Assembly: GCA_016930085.1 (NCBI GenBank)
Contig: JAFGHO010000105.1
Location: forward strand, 1-64,000
Direction of reading: 5' to 3'
Length of the DNA stretch: 64,000 nt
Source of the DNA: Spirochaetales bacterium
Lineage (GTDB): Bacteria > Spirochaetota > Spirochaetia > SZUA-6 > JAFGRV01
The position numbers and the translations under genes were made by a program. The stretch's first letter is position 1, and the number at the start of each line of letters is the position of its first letter. The notes under the pieces were generated by a model, which was not told the origin of the DNA, did no database searches, and was given only the letters and a program-made list of their open reading frames with translations. Of this stretch, positions 54,743 to 63,650 are shown piece by piece.

Positions 54743-55084
54743 CTAACCGATTGCATCCGAACCGGTTTCCCCGCTTCGAATGCGTATGCATTCCCCGAGA
54801 TCGACGATGAAAATCTTGCCGTCGCCGATTTCACCGGTTCTGGCGCCGGAGGTGATCGCGTCAATGGTCGGTTTGACGAAATCCTCGTTCACCGCGATTT
54901 CCAGTCGAACCTTTTTCAACAGATTGACCTCGATATCGACGCCGCGGTAACGTTCGGTATATCCCATCTGCTGCCCGCACCCGACCGCATTGGTCACCGA
55001 CATTTTATATATTTTCGCCTTGTAAAGTTCCTGTTTAACATCGGACAGTCTGTGCGGCTGTATATAGGCGATAATCAGTTTCAT
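54743..55084 (-). CDS. glnK: PII nitrogen regulatory protein
   Basis: 113 residues. ATG 55084 has AAAGGAG 6 bases upstream; the longer reading is not needed. The family core is present: [20 protein letters not shown], the T-loop [12 protein letters not shown] with the modifiable Tyr position, KVRLEIAV, and the C-terminal [14 protein letters not shown]. It senses 2-oxoglutarate and ATP/ADP and plugs the ammonium channel. It sits 101 bases downstream of amt on the same strand, which favours GlnK over GlnB. Confidence 0.93.
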   Translation of the reverse strand: MKLIIAYIQPHRLSDVKQELYKAKIYKMSVTNAVGCGQQMGYTERYRGVDIEVNLLKKVRLEIAVNEDFVKPTIDAITSGARTGEIGDGKIFIVDLGECIRIRSGETGSDAIG

Positions 55085-55185
55085 GGCATACTCCTTTCTT
55101 ATCATACGGGAATGTCCGGTTCAACCCGCCGCATCACGCTTTTTTCCGGGTTGTCCGGATAAAAGTTCCCTCACGACAGTAACTG

Positions 55186-56526
55186 TTACTGTGTGATAAA
55201 AATCTGGAAACCGCTATAGGATTCCATACCGTGTTCCTCGATATCGAGGCCTTTGAGTTCTTCTTCCGGAGTGACCCGGAGGCCGATGGTTTTTTTGATC
55301 GCGAAAAAGAGGGCAAGCGAAGTAATCGCGACCCAGCACCCGACGCTTACGACACCTATGGTCTGCGTACCGAGAAGCCCGAACCCGCCCCCGAAAAACA
55401 GACCGTCGACACCGCCGTATGCCGATTCCGCGAACAGACCGACGGCGAGTGTGCCGAAAGCACCGCACACACCGTGTACGGATACCGCACCCACGGGGTC
55501 GTCGATGTGAAGCACCTTATCGATAAACTCGACGGACGCAACGACGATGATACCAGCCAGAAGACCGATGACGATCGAACTACCGGGTGAAACGGAGGAG
55601 CAGCCCGCGGTAATCGCGACCAGGCCGGCGAGTGCGCCGTTCAGCGACATGCTCGGATCCGGTTTTCCGAAACGCAGCCATGAAAAAATCATTGCGGAAA
55701 TAGCCCCGGCCGCGGCGGCAATGCTTGTGTTTACCGCGATAAAGGCGATCGAGAGGTTCGTTCCCGCGGTTGTGCTGCCGGGATTGAACCCGAACCAGCC
55801 GAACCAGAGAATGAACACCCCCAGTGCGGCGAGCGGTATGTTGTGACCCGGAATTGCTTTTGTTTTCGTTTTACCGTTGATCTTGATGTACTTGCCTGTC
55901 CTTGGCCCGAGAACAATTGCCCCGGTCAAAGCGGCCCAGCCGCCGACAGAATGGACTACCGTGGAGCCGGCAAAGTCGACAAATCCGAGACCCGAAAGCC
56001 AGCCGCCGCCCCAGATCCAGTGGCCGACAATGGGGTAAATGAGGGCTGATATGACGGCGCTGTAGATCAGGTAGGAAATGAACTTTGTCCGTTCCGCCAT
56101 TGCCCCGGAGACGATAGTCGCCGCCGTTGCGGCGAACACGCACTGGAAGATCCAGAATGCGAAGGTCCAGAGTCCGTCGGTCGTTGAGGGATCACCCCCT
56201 GAAAGCATGAATCCGCTTGTTCCAATCAGTCCCGCCGCGGAGACGCCGAACATGAGCGCAAAGCCGACAAGCCAGTACGCGATTGAACCGACGGAAAAAT
56301 CCATGAGGTTTTTCATGATTATATTTCCCGCATTCTTAGCCCTGGTAAATCCGGTCTCTACCATCGCGAATCCCGCCTGCATAAAAAAAACCAGAAACGC
56401 CGCGATGAGTGTCCAGACAACGTCGATTGCGGTTTTATTCTGCATAGCCTGTATTTCTTCTTCCGCAAAAACTGAAAAAACCACAATAAAAAGAAGCAGA
56501 ATAACGATGATTGTTCGCTTACCCAT
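55186..56526 (-). CDS. amt: Ammonium transporter
   Basis: 446 residues. An N-terminal signal-like helix (MGKRTIIVILLLFIVVFSVF) precedes 11 TM helices. Family segments include FFMQAGFAMVETGFTRAKNA, DFAGSTVVHSVGGWAALTGA and LGVFILWFGWFGFNPGST, and the twin-histidine pore residues fall in the usual places (VVHSVGG and VHGVCGAFG). AAGGAGG precedes the ATG. A sigma-54-type promoter lies upstream. It imports ammonium under nitrogen limitation, gated by GlnK encoded next. Confidence 0.95.
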   Translation of the reverse strand: MGKRTIIVILLLFIVVFSVFAEEEIQAMQNKTAIDVVWTLIAAFLVFFMQAGFAMVETGFTRAKNAGNIIMKNLMDFSVGSIAYWLVGFALMFGVSAAGLIGTSGFMLSGGDPSTTDGLWTFAFWIFQCVFAATAATIVSGAMAERTKFISYLIYSAVISALIYPIVGHWIWGGGWLSGLGFVDFAGSTVVHSVGGWAALTGAIVLGPRTGKYIKINGKTKTKAIPGHNIPLAALGVFILWFGWFGFNPGSTTAGTNLSIAFIAVNTSIAAAAGAISAMIFSWLRFGKPDPSMSLNGALAGLVAITAGCSSVSPGSSIVIGLLAGIIVVASVEFIDKVLHIDDPVGAVSVHGVCGAFGTLAVGLFAESAYGGVDGLFFGGGFGLLGTQTIGVVSVGCWVAITSLALFFAIKKTIGLRVTPEEELKGLDIEEHGMESYSGFQIFITQ

Positions 56527-56560
56527 AGAAACCTCCTTGATACGATGATATATATTTTAA

Positions 56561-56575
56561 GCAACAACTGTGCCA
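56561..56575 (-). promoter_or_regulatory. Sigma-54 promoter of amt-glnK
   Basis: On the minus strand TGGCAC-AGTTG-TTGC is an exact match to the conserved -24/-12 core (TGGCAC, five bases, TTGC). It is 35 bases from the amt ATG, giving a plausible start near 56549. Nitrogen control through RpoN and NtrC-type activators is the family norm; activator sites were not identified. Confidence 0.75.
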
Positions 56576-56814
56576 TCGGCCGGTTAATTCTGTAACTTAT
56601 GGAATTATAGGAAATAAACTGTTGTCAATGATAAAAGAGAGAATGTGAATGAAATAAAAGTATACATTATAGAAGTATAAAAAGCTATAAGATACAAAAA
56701 TGTAGTAAAATAAAACAGAAACGTCATTAATTCGGGAAAAAAGTAATAAAAACCTCATGATGTCATACACATATCTGTTGCAATATTTTGCGTATTATGT
56801 ACACTGATTGCAGG

Positions 56815-58869
56815 ATGCATTATCTGGATCTTCTGAATGAAAAACAGCGTGAAGCGGTTCTCCACCTGGGTTCACCCCTTCTCATCCTTGCCGGTGCCGG
56901 GTCGGGAAAGACCCGTGTTATTACGACAAAAATCGCGTGGCTGCTTGATGAAAAAGGCTATGATCCCCTGTCGATCCTGGCCGTCACCTTTACCAACAAG
57001 GCCGCCGATGAAATGAAAAACAGGGTGCTTGATCTGACCCCCCGCGCCGGGAACGTCATGATCCGTACCTTTCACTCATTCGGCGCGTGGCTGTGCCGCC
57101 GTCATGCGCATCTTATCGGACTTCCCCCGAATTTCACTATCTATGATCCCGACGATATGATCGCCCTCATCAAATCGATAACGGAAAAAAAGACACCGCT
57201 TTCCGAAATAAAACAATATGCGAATCTCATCAGTCGCGCGAAAGATATGTGTCTTTCGCCGGAAGACGATCTCTCGCCTTTTTCATGGGCATCGGGATTC
57301 GACGACATCTATCTGCGGTACCAAAAGCGACTGGAAGAAATAGGAAATCTCGATTTCGGGGACCTTATCATGAAACCGGTACGGCTTCTCCGTGATTTTC
57401 CCCGGGTTAAAGAGAGAATCCGGCAGCGTTTCGGGGTTATCCTTGTCGACGAGTTTCAGGACTCGAACGGGGCCCAGTTCGAACTGCTTTCCGAACTTTA
57501 CGGCGGGAAAACCTACCTCTGTGTCGTCGGGGACGAAGACCAGTCGATATATTCCTTCAGGGGGGCGGAAGTGAAAAATATCGTCGGTTTTGCCGATGCC
57601 TTTCCGGGAACGACAGTCATCATGCTCGAACAGAATTACCGGTCGACCGCCACGATTCTGGAACTTGCCACCAGGGTGGTCGAGCACAATTCGTTCCGGA
57701 TAGGCAAGAACCTCTGGACGGATAACGATGAAGGGGAACGGGCGGTTTATACCCGGCTCGCCAATCAGGAGGAAGAGGCCCTTTTCTGTGCGCACCTTGT
57801 GGAAGACGGAAACTTCGACAATACCGCGATTCTGTACCGGAACAATTACCAGTCGAGGGCGTTCGAATCACTTTTCCTCAACCTTAATATTCCGTATAAA
57901 ATTGTCGGGACACTCAGGTTTTACGAGCGGGAGGAAGTGAAAGATGTCCTTGCCTATCTCAATTTTTGTGCCAATCCCAGGGACGAGGTGTCCTTCCGTC
58001 GCATAGTGAACAAACCTGCGAGGGGAATCGGTCCCAGGAGTGTGGAAACGGTTATCGGCTGTCACGCGGCGGATCTCCTCGCTTCCGCTGCCGGGGCGAT
58101 CCCCCGGCTTTCTTCCAAAGCACGTGAAGCGCTTTCTTTTTTTATCGGTATCGTGGAAGAATCGATCTCGATGCTCGAATCGCATACGCTTTCCGAGGTG
58201 GTTCATCATCTTATCATCCGCTCCGGTCTTTACGACCATTACCATGAAAAGGACAAGATGAGTCACACATCAAAGGTCAGGAACCTCGAAGAGATCGTGA
58301 ATGCCACAAGCAATTATCCGGGAGGGAAAGAAGGCCTTTCGGCCTTTCTGGAAACAACGTTACTCGGAAGCAATGACGAAGATCCTTTTTTACATGAGGG
58401 GAAGGTCACCCTGATCACGGTTCACAATACAAAGGGGCTCGAGTTTGACCGTGTCATCATCACGGGCCTCGAGGAAGGTCTTTTCCCGCACTGGAGGGAA
58501 GGAGATGATGAAGAAGAAGAGCTTGAGGAAGAACGGCGGCTTTTCTATGTCGGTGTGACGAGGGCGCGCAAATCCCTGTATCTGACGAGTTGTGCCAGAC
58601 GGCTGGTTTTCGGTCATTACGACGACCGTTTCCCCTCCCGTTTTTTGTCCGAGATACCGAAGAAATGTCTTGCGGCCTCAGGTGATACGGGAGGGGGAGC
58701 GTATCGGGTGGGGAATCATGTGATGCACCCCGAATATGGTACTGGCATAATCGTCGGAAAATGGTATAATGACGAGGAAGAGATGGTACAGGTGAGGTTT
58801 TCGACCGGCAGGGAGGCCCGCTTCATCGCCTCCTATTCGAAACTGGAAAGGATATGTCCCGATGATTGA
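56815..58869 (+). CDS. pcrA: UvrD/PcrA-type DNA helicase
   Basis: About 684 residues. The start is uncertain; ATG 56815 begins the conserved HYLDLLNEKQREAV, and ATG 56797 or TTG 56788 are possible. Superfamily 1A motifs in order: Walker A LAGAGSGKTRVI, TFTNKAADEM (Ia), VDEFQDSN (II), VGDEDQSIYSFRGA (III), LEQNYRST (IV), TVHNTKGLEFDRVI (V) and EERRLFYVGVTRA (VI). The C-terminal Tudor-like end reads HVMHPEYGTGIIVGKW. It unwinds 3'-5' in excision repair and fork restart. The stop overlaps the gatC start. Confidence 0.95.
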   Translation: MHYLDLLNEKQREAVLHLGSPLLILAGAGSGKTRVITTKIAWLLDEKGYDPLSILAVTFTNKAADEMKNRVLDLTPRAGNVMIRTFHSFGAWLCRRHAHLIGLPPNFTIYDPDDMIALIKSITEKKTPLSEIKQYANLISRAKDMCLSPEDDLSPFSWASGFDDIYLRYQKRLEEIGNLDFGDLIMKPVRLLRDFPRVKERIRQRFGVILVDEFQDSNGAQFELLSELYGGKTYLCVVGDEDQSIYSFRGAEVKNIVGFADAFPGTTVIMLEQNYRSTATILELATRVVEHNSFRIGKNLWTDNDEGERAVYTRLANQEEEALFCAHLVEDGNFDNTAILYRNNYQSRAFESLFLNLNIPYKIVGTLRFYEREEVKDVLAYLNFCANPRDEVSFRRIVNKPARGIGPRSVETVIGCHAADLLASAAGAIPRLSSKAREALSFFIGIVEESISMLESHTLSEVVHHLIIRSGLYDHYHEKDKMSHTSKVRNLEEIVNATSNYPGGKEGLSAFLETTLLGSNDEDPFLHEGKVTLITVHNTKGLEFDRVIITGLEEGLFPHWREGDDEEEELEEERRLFYVGVTRARKSLYLTSCARRLVFGHYDDRFPSRFLSEIPKKCLAASGDTGGGAYRVGNHVMHPEYGTGIIVGKWYNDEEEMVQVRFSTGREARFIASYSKLERICPDD

Positions 58870-59173
58870 CGACAAAACACTTCAGTCGATTCTCTTTTTA
58901 AGCAGACTCGATGTCAGCGACGAGGAGAAGGAACATTTCAGAAAACAGGTGGGGGATATTCTCGATTACGTCGCCCAGCTTCAGGATTACGAGACGGAAG
59001 GGATCGATCCCGATCTCGGGAAAGCCGTCACCGTCGACCGGCTACGGGCAGACAAAGCAAGGCCGGGATTCACGCACGACGATGTCGCCCGCTTCGGAGC
59101 CCATTTTTCGGACGGATTCTTTGTCGTACCCCGGATCATCGAAGATTTCCTCGAAAACAGGGATGAGGAGTAG
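58862..59173 (+). CDS. gatC: Asp-tRNA(Asn)/Glu-tRNA(Gln) amidotransferase subunit C
   Basis: 103 residues, the usual size. ILFLSRLDVSDEEKEHFRKQ then VGDILDYVAQL is the conserved helical start; the chain wraps GatA and GatB in the complex. It is translationally coupled to the helicase upstream and separated from gatA by 3 bases. Confidence 0.93.
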   Translation: MIDDKTLQSILFLSRLDVSDEEKEHFRKQVGDILDYVAQLQDYETEGIDPDLGKAVTVDRLRADKARPGFTHDDVARFGAHFSDGFFVVPRIIEDFLENRDEE

Positions 59174-59176
59174 CGT

Positions 59177-60622
59177 GTGGCGTCGATTGTCTGTATGACC
59201 CTCACGGAATTAAAGGCGGCCATGGAACGTGGTGATCTTTCGGCAAAGGATGCAGTCGCCGCCTTCAGGGACGAATATCTTGAGGATTGCAAGCACCCGC
59301 AGCCCCTCAACTGCTATATCGAGTTTTTCGACGACGCCCTCGCGAAGGCCGAAAAAGCCGATGCGGCGCGGGCGAAAGGGGAGGGGGGTGGATTGTGCGG
59401 GCTTCCCCTTGCCGTCAAGGATAACATCCTCGTCGAAGGGAAACCCCTTACCTGTGCTTCGGGGGTGCTTAAAGGATTTACCGCGCCGTATTCGGCGACG
59501 GTTGTCGACAGACTGGTTTCGGACGGTATGATTGTCACGGGAAGGACGAATATGGATGAGTTCGGTATGGGATCGTCCTGCGAATATTCGATATACGGCC
59601 CAACACGGAATCCCGTCGACAGGGAACTGACCCCGGGCGGAAGTTCGGGCGGGTCCGCGGCGGCCGTTGCCTCGCGTATGGCCCCCGCCGCACTGGGAAC
59701 GGAAACCGGCGGTTCCGTCAGGCTGCCCGCCGCATTTTGCGGCGTATACGGGCTGAAGCCATCGTACGGCACCCTGTCGCGTTACGGGGTTGTCGCCTTC
59801 GGATCGTCGCTCGATCAGATCGGTATGCTTGCGCGTTCGCCTGATGATATCGCCCTGCTGCTCGCCTCGTGCAGCGGCGCGGACCGTCATGACGCGACAT
59901 CGGAGGAAAGCGGTCTGGAAGAAATTCTCCCCTTGCGGCCGAAGGAGATCGGGGGGGTGCGGGCCGCCCTTCCCGAGGAGTTTTTCGGTGAGGGGATCGA
60001 CCCTGAAATCAAGGAGAAGGTGAAAGCCTTCGCCTCATACCTCGAACGGAACGGCGCGGTCGTGGAGCCGCTTTCTCTCCCCATTCTGAAAAGCGCCGTC
60101 GCAATGTACTACATTATCGCACCCGCAGAGGCGTCTTCGAACCTGGCACGCTATGACGGCATCCGTTACGGATTCAGATCCGATGATGCCGTTACCCTCG
60201 AAGATCTCTACACATCTTCACGGAGTAAGGGTTTTGGAAAGGAAGTGAAGCGGAGAATCTTTCTGGGGAATTATGTGCTTTCTTCCGGATATTACGATGC
60301 CTACTATAAAAAGGCGCAGCAGGTACGGACGATTCTCTGTTCCGGACTCGCCGGTGTCTTCGATACATACGATATCATCGTCTCACCCACATCTCCCTGT
60401 ACTCCGTTCAGAATCGGGGAAAAGGTCGACGATCCCCTGTCCATGTACCTCACCGATATCTGCACGACCTTCGTCAACCTCGCGCTTCTTCCCTCTCTCT
60501 CGGTTCCATGCGGGAAAACCCGTGCGGGGCTTCCGGTGGGCGTTCAGATCGTCGGGAAACGGTTTTCGGAAGCGCTTCTCCTTGGTATTGCCAAAACCTA
60601 TCATGAATCGGGAGGGACCTGA
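59177..60622 (+). CDS. gatA: Asp-tRNA(Asn)/Glu-tRNA(Gln) amidotransferase subunit A
   Basis: 481 residues, GTG start. The amidase catalytic triad Lys-cisSer-Ser is present: LPLAVKDNILVEG (Lys near 80), PGGSSGGSAAAVASRM (Ser near 156) and ETGGSVRLPAAFCG (nucleophile Ser near 180). It releases ammonia from glutamine for the tRNA-dependent amidation of Glu-tRNA(Gln) and/or Asp-tRNA(Asn). The stop overlaps the gatB start (TGATG). Confidence 0.96.
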   Translation: MASIVCMTLTELKAAMERGDLSAKDAVAAFRDEYLEDCKHPQPLNCYIEFFDDALAKAEKADAARAKGEGGGLCGLPLAVKDNILVEGKPLTCASGVLKGFTAPYSATVVDRLVSDGMIVTGRTNMDEFGMGSSCEYSIYGPTRNPVDRELTPGGSSGGSAAAVASRMAPAALGTETGGSVRLPAAFCGVYGLKPSYGTLSRYGVVAFGSSLDQIGMLARSPDDIALLLASCSGADRHDATSEESGLEEILPLRPKEIGGVRAALPEEFFGEGIDPEIKEKVKAFASYLERNGAVVEPLSLPILKSAVAMYYIIAPAEASSNLARYDGIRYGFRSDDAVTLEDLYTSSRSKGFGKEVKRRIFLGNYVLSSGYYDAYYKKAQQVRTILCSGLAGVFDTYDIIVSPTSPCTPFRIGEKVDDPLSMYLTDICTTFVNLALLPSLSVPCGKTRAGLPVGVQIVGKRFSEALLLGIAKTYHESGGT

Positions 60623-62076
60623 TGACCTTTGACGTGGTAATCGGGTGTGAAGTCCATGTTCAGCTTTTCACCGAAACAAAAGCCTTTTGCGGCTGCGGGA
60701 ACACCTTCGGGGGCGTCCCGAACTCACGGGTCTGCCCGGTGTGTGCCGGTCTTCCCGGCGCGCTTCCGAGCCCGAACGCCAGGATGATCGAATATGCCGT
60801 ACGCGCGGGCCTCGTCCTTAATTGTTCGATCGCCGGACTGACGAAATTCGACCGGAAGAATTACATGTATCCCGATCTTCCGAAGGGATACCAGATTTCT
60901 CAATTCGATATGCCGATCTGCTTCGACGGATTCCTCGATATTGAAGGAGAATGGGGAAGCAGGAAAATAGGGATCATTCGCGCACACCTCGAAGAGGATG
61001 CCGGGAAAAATCTACATTCTGAAGACGGTGCCGGCCTCAGTTACGTGGACCTTAACAGGTGCGGGACGCCCCTTCTCGAGATCGTTTCCGAACCGGATAT
61101 GCGCAGTCCCGAAGAGGCGGTGGCCTATGTGCAGGAGATAAGGGAACTCATGGAATGGATCGGTGTGTCCGACTGTAATATGGAAGAAGGATCCCTCCGG
61201 TGCGACGCAAATATCAATCTCTGGATATACGAAGGAGAGAAGAAATACGCCACACCGATTACCGAGGTAAAAAACGTAAACTCCTTCCGGGCACTAAGGG
61301 CGGCCCTGCACTTTGAGGTCAAGCGCCAGCGCGCGGAATGGGAGGAAAAGCGGCTTACCCTTGAGGAGGTCGGAAAGGTAACGAGGGGATGGCATGAAGC
61401 CTCGGGGACCACGATTCTTCAACGGCACAAGGAAGAAGCATCCGAATACCGCTATTTCCCGGAACCGGATCTCAAACCGATTCTCGTTTCAAAAGCCCTG
61501 GTCGAGGAATTGAAAGCCGGTCTGCCCGAACTTCCCGCACGAACGAGAAACAGGTTCGTCACCGACTACGGCATTACAATGGAAGATGCCGTGCAATTGA
61601 CCTCGAGCAGGGCCATGTCCTGTTATTTCGAAGATGCCTGCCGTGAATATGACGGTGAACCAAAGAAAATAGCCAATTGGATTTTGACCGAGGTCAACGG
61701 TATCTGTAATCAGAAAAATATCGGTATTGCGGAATTCCCCGTTCCGCCTTCCGGGATTCGTGAGCTTCTGGCAATGACCGATTCGGGCAGGATAAGCGGC
61801 AGGATCGCCAAATCGGTATTCGCTGAAATGGCTGAAACGGGAGCGGCGGCGGTGGAAATCGTGGAAAAAAATGGGCTTGCCCAGATTTCGGACAGGTCGA
61901 CGCTCGAAGGGATCGTCCGTGAGGTAATTGCCGGGCACCCGAAGTCGGTCGAGGATTACAGAAACGGAAAATCGAATACCATCCGTTTTCTTGTCGGCCA
62001 GGTAATGAAGAAAACGGGGGGAAAAGCCAATCCCGGCATGGTCAATGAAATCCTCGAGGAAAAACTAAAACCATAA
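60622..62076 (+). CDS. gatB: Asp-tRNA(Asn)/Glu-tRNA(Gln) amidotransferase subunit B
   Basis: 484 residues. The kinase-like cradle domain starts VVIGCEVHVQLFTETKAFCG, with zinc cysteines C.CG and VCPVCAGLPG. DRKNYMYPDLPKGYQISQ is the GatB signature, and the C-terminal helical and YqeY tail ends the protein (GKANPGMVNEILEEKL). It binds and transamidates the misacylated tRNA. The stop base is shared with the next start (TAATGG). Confidence 0.96.
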   Translation: MTFDVVIGCEVHVQLFTETKAFCGCGNTFGGVPNSRVCPVCAGLPGALPSPNARMIEYAVRAGLVLNCSIAGLTKFDRKNYMYPDLPKGYQISQFDMPICFDGFLDIEGEWGSRKIGIIRAHLEEDAGKNLHSEDGAGLSYVDLNRCGTPLLEIVSEPDMRSPEEAVAYVQEIRELMEWIGVSDCNMEEGSLRCDANINLWIYEGEKKYATPITEVKNVNSFRALRAALHFEVKRQRAEWEEKRLTLEEVGKVTRGWHEASGTTILQRHKEEASEYRYFPEPDLKPILVSKALVEELKAGLPELPARTRNRFVTDYGITMEDAVQLTSSRAMSCYFEDACREYDGEPKKIANWILTEVNGICNQKNIGIAEFPVPPSGIRELLAMTDSGRISGRIAKSVFAEMAETGAAAVEIVEKNGLAQISDRSTLEGIVREVIAGHPKSVEDYRNGKSNTIRFLVGQVMKKTGGKANPGMVNEILEEKLKP

Positions 62077-62927
62077 TGGGCGTATCAGTGAACAATCAGG
62101 ACCGGTCATCGGAAAACCTGTTTCAGGCCCTTCCCCTTGTTAAGAGGGCCAGAGCTTACAGACTCTACGATACAAAGGGGAACCGCTATCTCGATTTTTA
62201 TCAGAACGGGGGGTACGCGCTTTTGGGGCACAGGGCATACAGGCTCGTGCCGGTCATGAAGAACGTGATGTCGAGGGGACTCGTTTTCGATATGAAATCG
62301 GTTTATAAAAACAGGCTGATACGGGCACTCCGTACGCTGGTTCCCGGCTACCATTGTGCCGGGATTGCCCCGTCGCAGGATGCGGCATGCCTCATCATTT
62401 CCCGTCTCATGAACCGGGTTATCAAGCCCGCCGATATCGTCGATCCCCTGCTTTCCGGGAGGAACGGCAGGATTTCCTATTGGCGGCCGTTCTGTGATCT
62501 TCATGACAGAACACCGGATGTTTTTATCCCCGTTCTTCCCTTTTCGATCGCGGGGGCTCCCGTGGTTATTTTATGGAAGGGGAAAGGGAAGACTTTTTTC
62601 CCCGATGAAACGCCGATTTCGCCCATGATTCTTGCCGGGATGCTGCGCGCCTATTACGATTTGAAAAAATACAAAATACCGGGGTGGTTGAAAGAAGATC
62701 TGTTCCCGGCTTCCGTTTCCTGGAAACAAAAAGGGATATATATTGTCGCCGGATTCAAACGGGAAACATACACATGGGTTTTTAATCGTTTTCTGGATGA
62801 GGGGATTTTACTCAATCCGGTATTCCCCGGCCCTAATATTTTCCCGGCCGAATTAACCCCCGGGGAATTGAAAAAAGCGATAAAGCTCTTTATAACGATA
62901 CCAGGAGATAAAAAAGATGACATATGA
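62076..62927 (+). CDS. Degenerate class III aminotransferase-fold protein
   Basis: 283 residues. Residues about 25-90 resemble the N-terminal part of class III PLP aminotransferases such as glutamate-1-semialdehyde aminomutase: ARAYRLYDTKGNRYLDFYQN then GGYALLGHR. The end (about 240-275) resembles their C-terminal domain: FNRFLDEGILLNPVFPG. The middle is far shorter than in active enzymes, and no Lys in a PLP-binding context or Asp cofactor motif is seen. It is probably not an aminotransferase. Direct coupling to gatB suggests a shared transcript, but not a shared function. Confidence 0.6.
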   Translation: MGVSVNNQDRSSENLFQALPLVKRARAYRLYDTKGNRYLDFYQNGGYALLGHRAYRLVPVMKNVMSRGLVFDMKSVYKNRLIRALRTLVPGYHCAGIAPSQDAACLIISRLMNRVIKPADIVDPLLSGRNGRISYWRPFCDLHDRTPDVFIPVLPFSIAGAPVVILWKGKGKTFFPDETPISPMILAGMLRAYYDLKKYKIPGWLKEDLFPASVSWKQKGIYIVAGFKRETYTWVFNRFLDEGILLNPVFPGPNIFPAELTPGELKKAIKLFITIPGDKKDDI

Positions 62928-63210
62928 TAATATCCTGATTCTCACCAGGGTGATAACCGGAGCGGCACTCACCTTTATTGCGATTTTACTCTGGTCAAAA
63001 ACAAGGGATCCTGCATGGCTTTGCATTATTATCGGGACTCTTTTTCTCTATGCGGAGATTGTCTATACGACAATGGAGACCTTCGGTATTATCGGTTCGG
63101 GATTCGCTTCCGTATATGGATTTCCGGTTTTTAAAATGTTTCTTGTCAATCTTCCCATGATTTGTTATGCAATCGGATTTATCCTGGCCATTGTCAATAA
63201 ACAGCTTTAA
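62917..63210 (+). CDS. Small membrane protein, three TM segments
   Basis: 97 residues overlapping the previous gene by 11 bases. TM segments at about 7-26, 31-50 and 70-92. No motif recognised. It ends the gat-coupled run. Confidence 0.65.
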   Translation: MTYDNILILTRVITGAALTFIAILLWSKTRDPAWLCIIIGTLFLYAEIVYTTMETFGIIGSGFASVYGFPVFKMFLVNLPMICYAIGFILAIVNKQL

Positions 63211-63215
63211 AATCG

Positions 63216-63232
63216 AAAAACCCGGGTTTTTT
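63216..63232 (+). terminator. Possible terminator after the gat operon
   Basis: AAAAAC-CCGG-GTTTTT gives a six-base stem with a tetraloop and runs into T-rich sequence 6 bases after the small membrane-protein stop. The stem is AT-rich and may be weak. Confidence 0.4.
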
Positions 63233-63327
63233 GCCCAAAAAATCGAATTAATATATGAATTGATATTGACATATCTCTGAAAATATATAACTTTCTCATA
63301 TAATTACATATATTTTTGGAGGAATAA

Positions 63328-63561
63328 ATGATAGCGTTATTAATAGGATTGATTTTGGTACTTTTTTTCGTCTGGTCAATACTTCCATTTGATTTACCGA
63401 TGGGACTTAATTGGGGCAAATACATTGTCGAATTTCTCCAGGGTGGAGGACCTATCCTCGCTCTTCTGATCGGTATTATTGCCTTTTTTATCGGTGTTGC
63501 GGATATAAAGGACAAAATGGAGGAAAAGAAGGAACTGAAAGAAGAAAAGAAAAGCGAATAA
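63328..63561 (+). CDS. Small membrane protein with charged tail
   Basis: 77 residues with GGAGG 6 bases before the ATG. Two TM segments (about 3-20 and 40-60) and a strongly charged C-terminus (KMEEKKELKEEKKSE). No family recognised. The good start signals support a real gene. Confidence 0.65.
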   Translation: MIALLIGLILVLFFVWSILPFDLPMGLNWGKYIVEFLQGGGPILALLIGIIAFFIGVADIKDKMEEKKELKEEKKSE

Positions 63562-63578
63562 GTAACGGTTCCGACCCC

Positions 63579-63607
63579 TTGACATTACATTGACTTTCTG
63601 ATAAAAA
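63579..63607 (+). promoter_or_regulatory. Promoter of rplM
   Basis: TTGACA (63579-63584), a 17-base spacer and TAAAAA (63602-63607), 44 bases before the rplM ATG. GATAGT-TAC-ACTATC (63609-63623), a perfect hairpin, lies in the would-be leader. Confidence 0.5.
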
Positions 63608-63650
63608 TGATAGTTACACTATCTTAATAATATCACGGACATGAGAGGAA

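Noticed and set aside
55177-55191. CAGTAAC-T-GTTACTG inverted repeat at the amt stop codon
   Set aside because: It overlaps the coding end of amt and has no T-run after it, so neither terminator nor operator is convincing.
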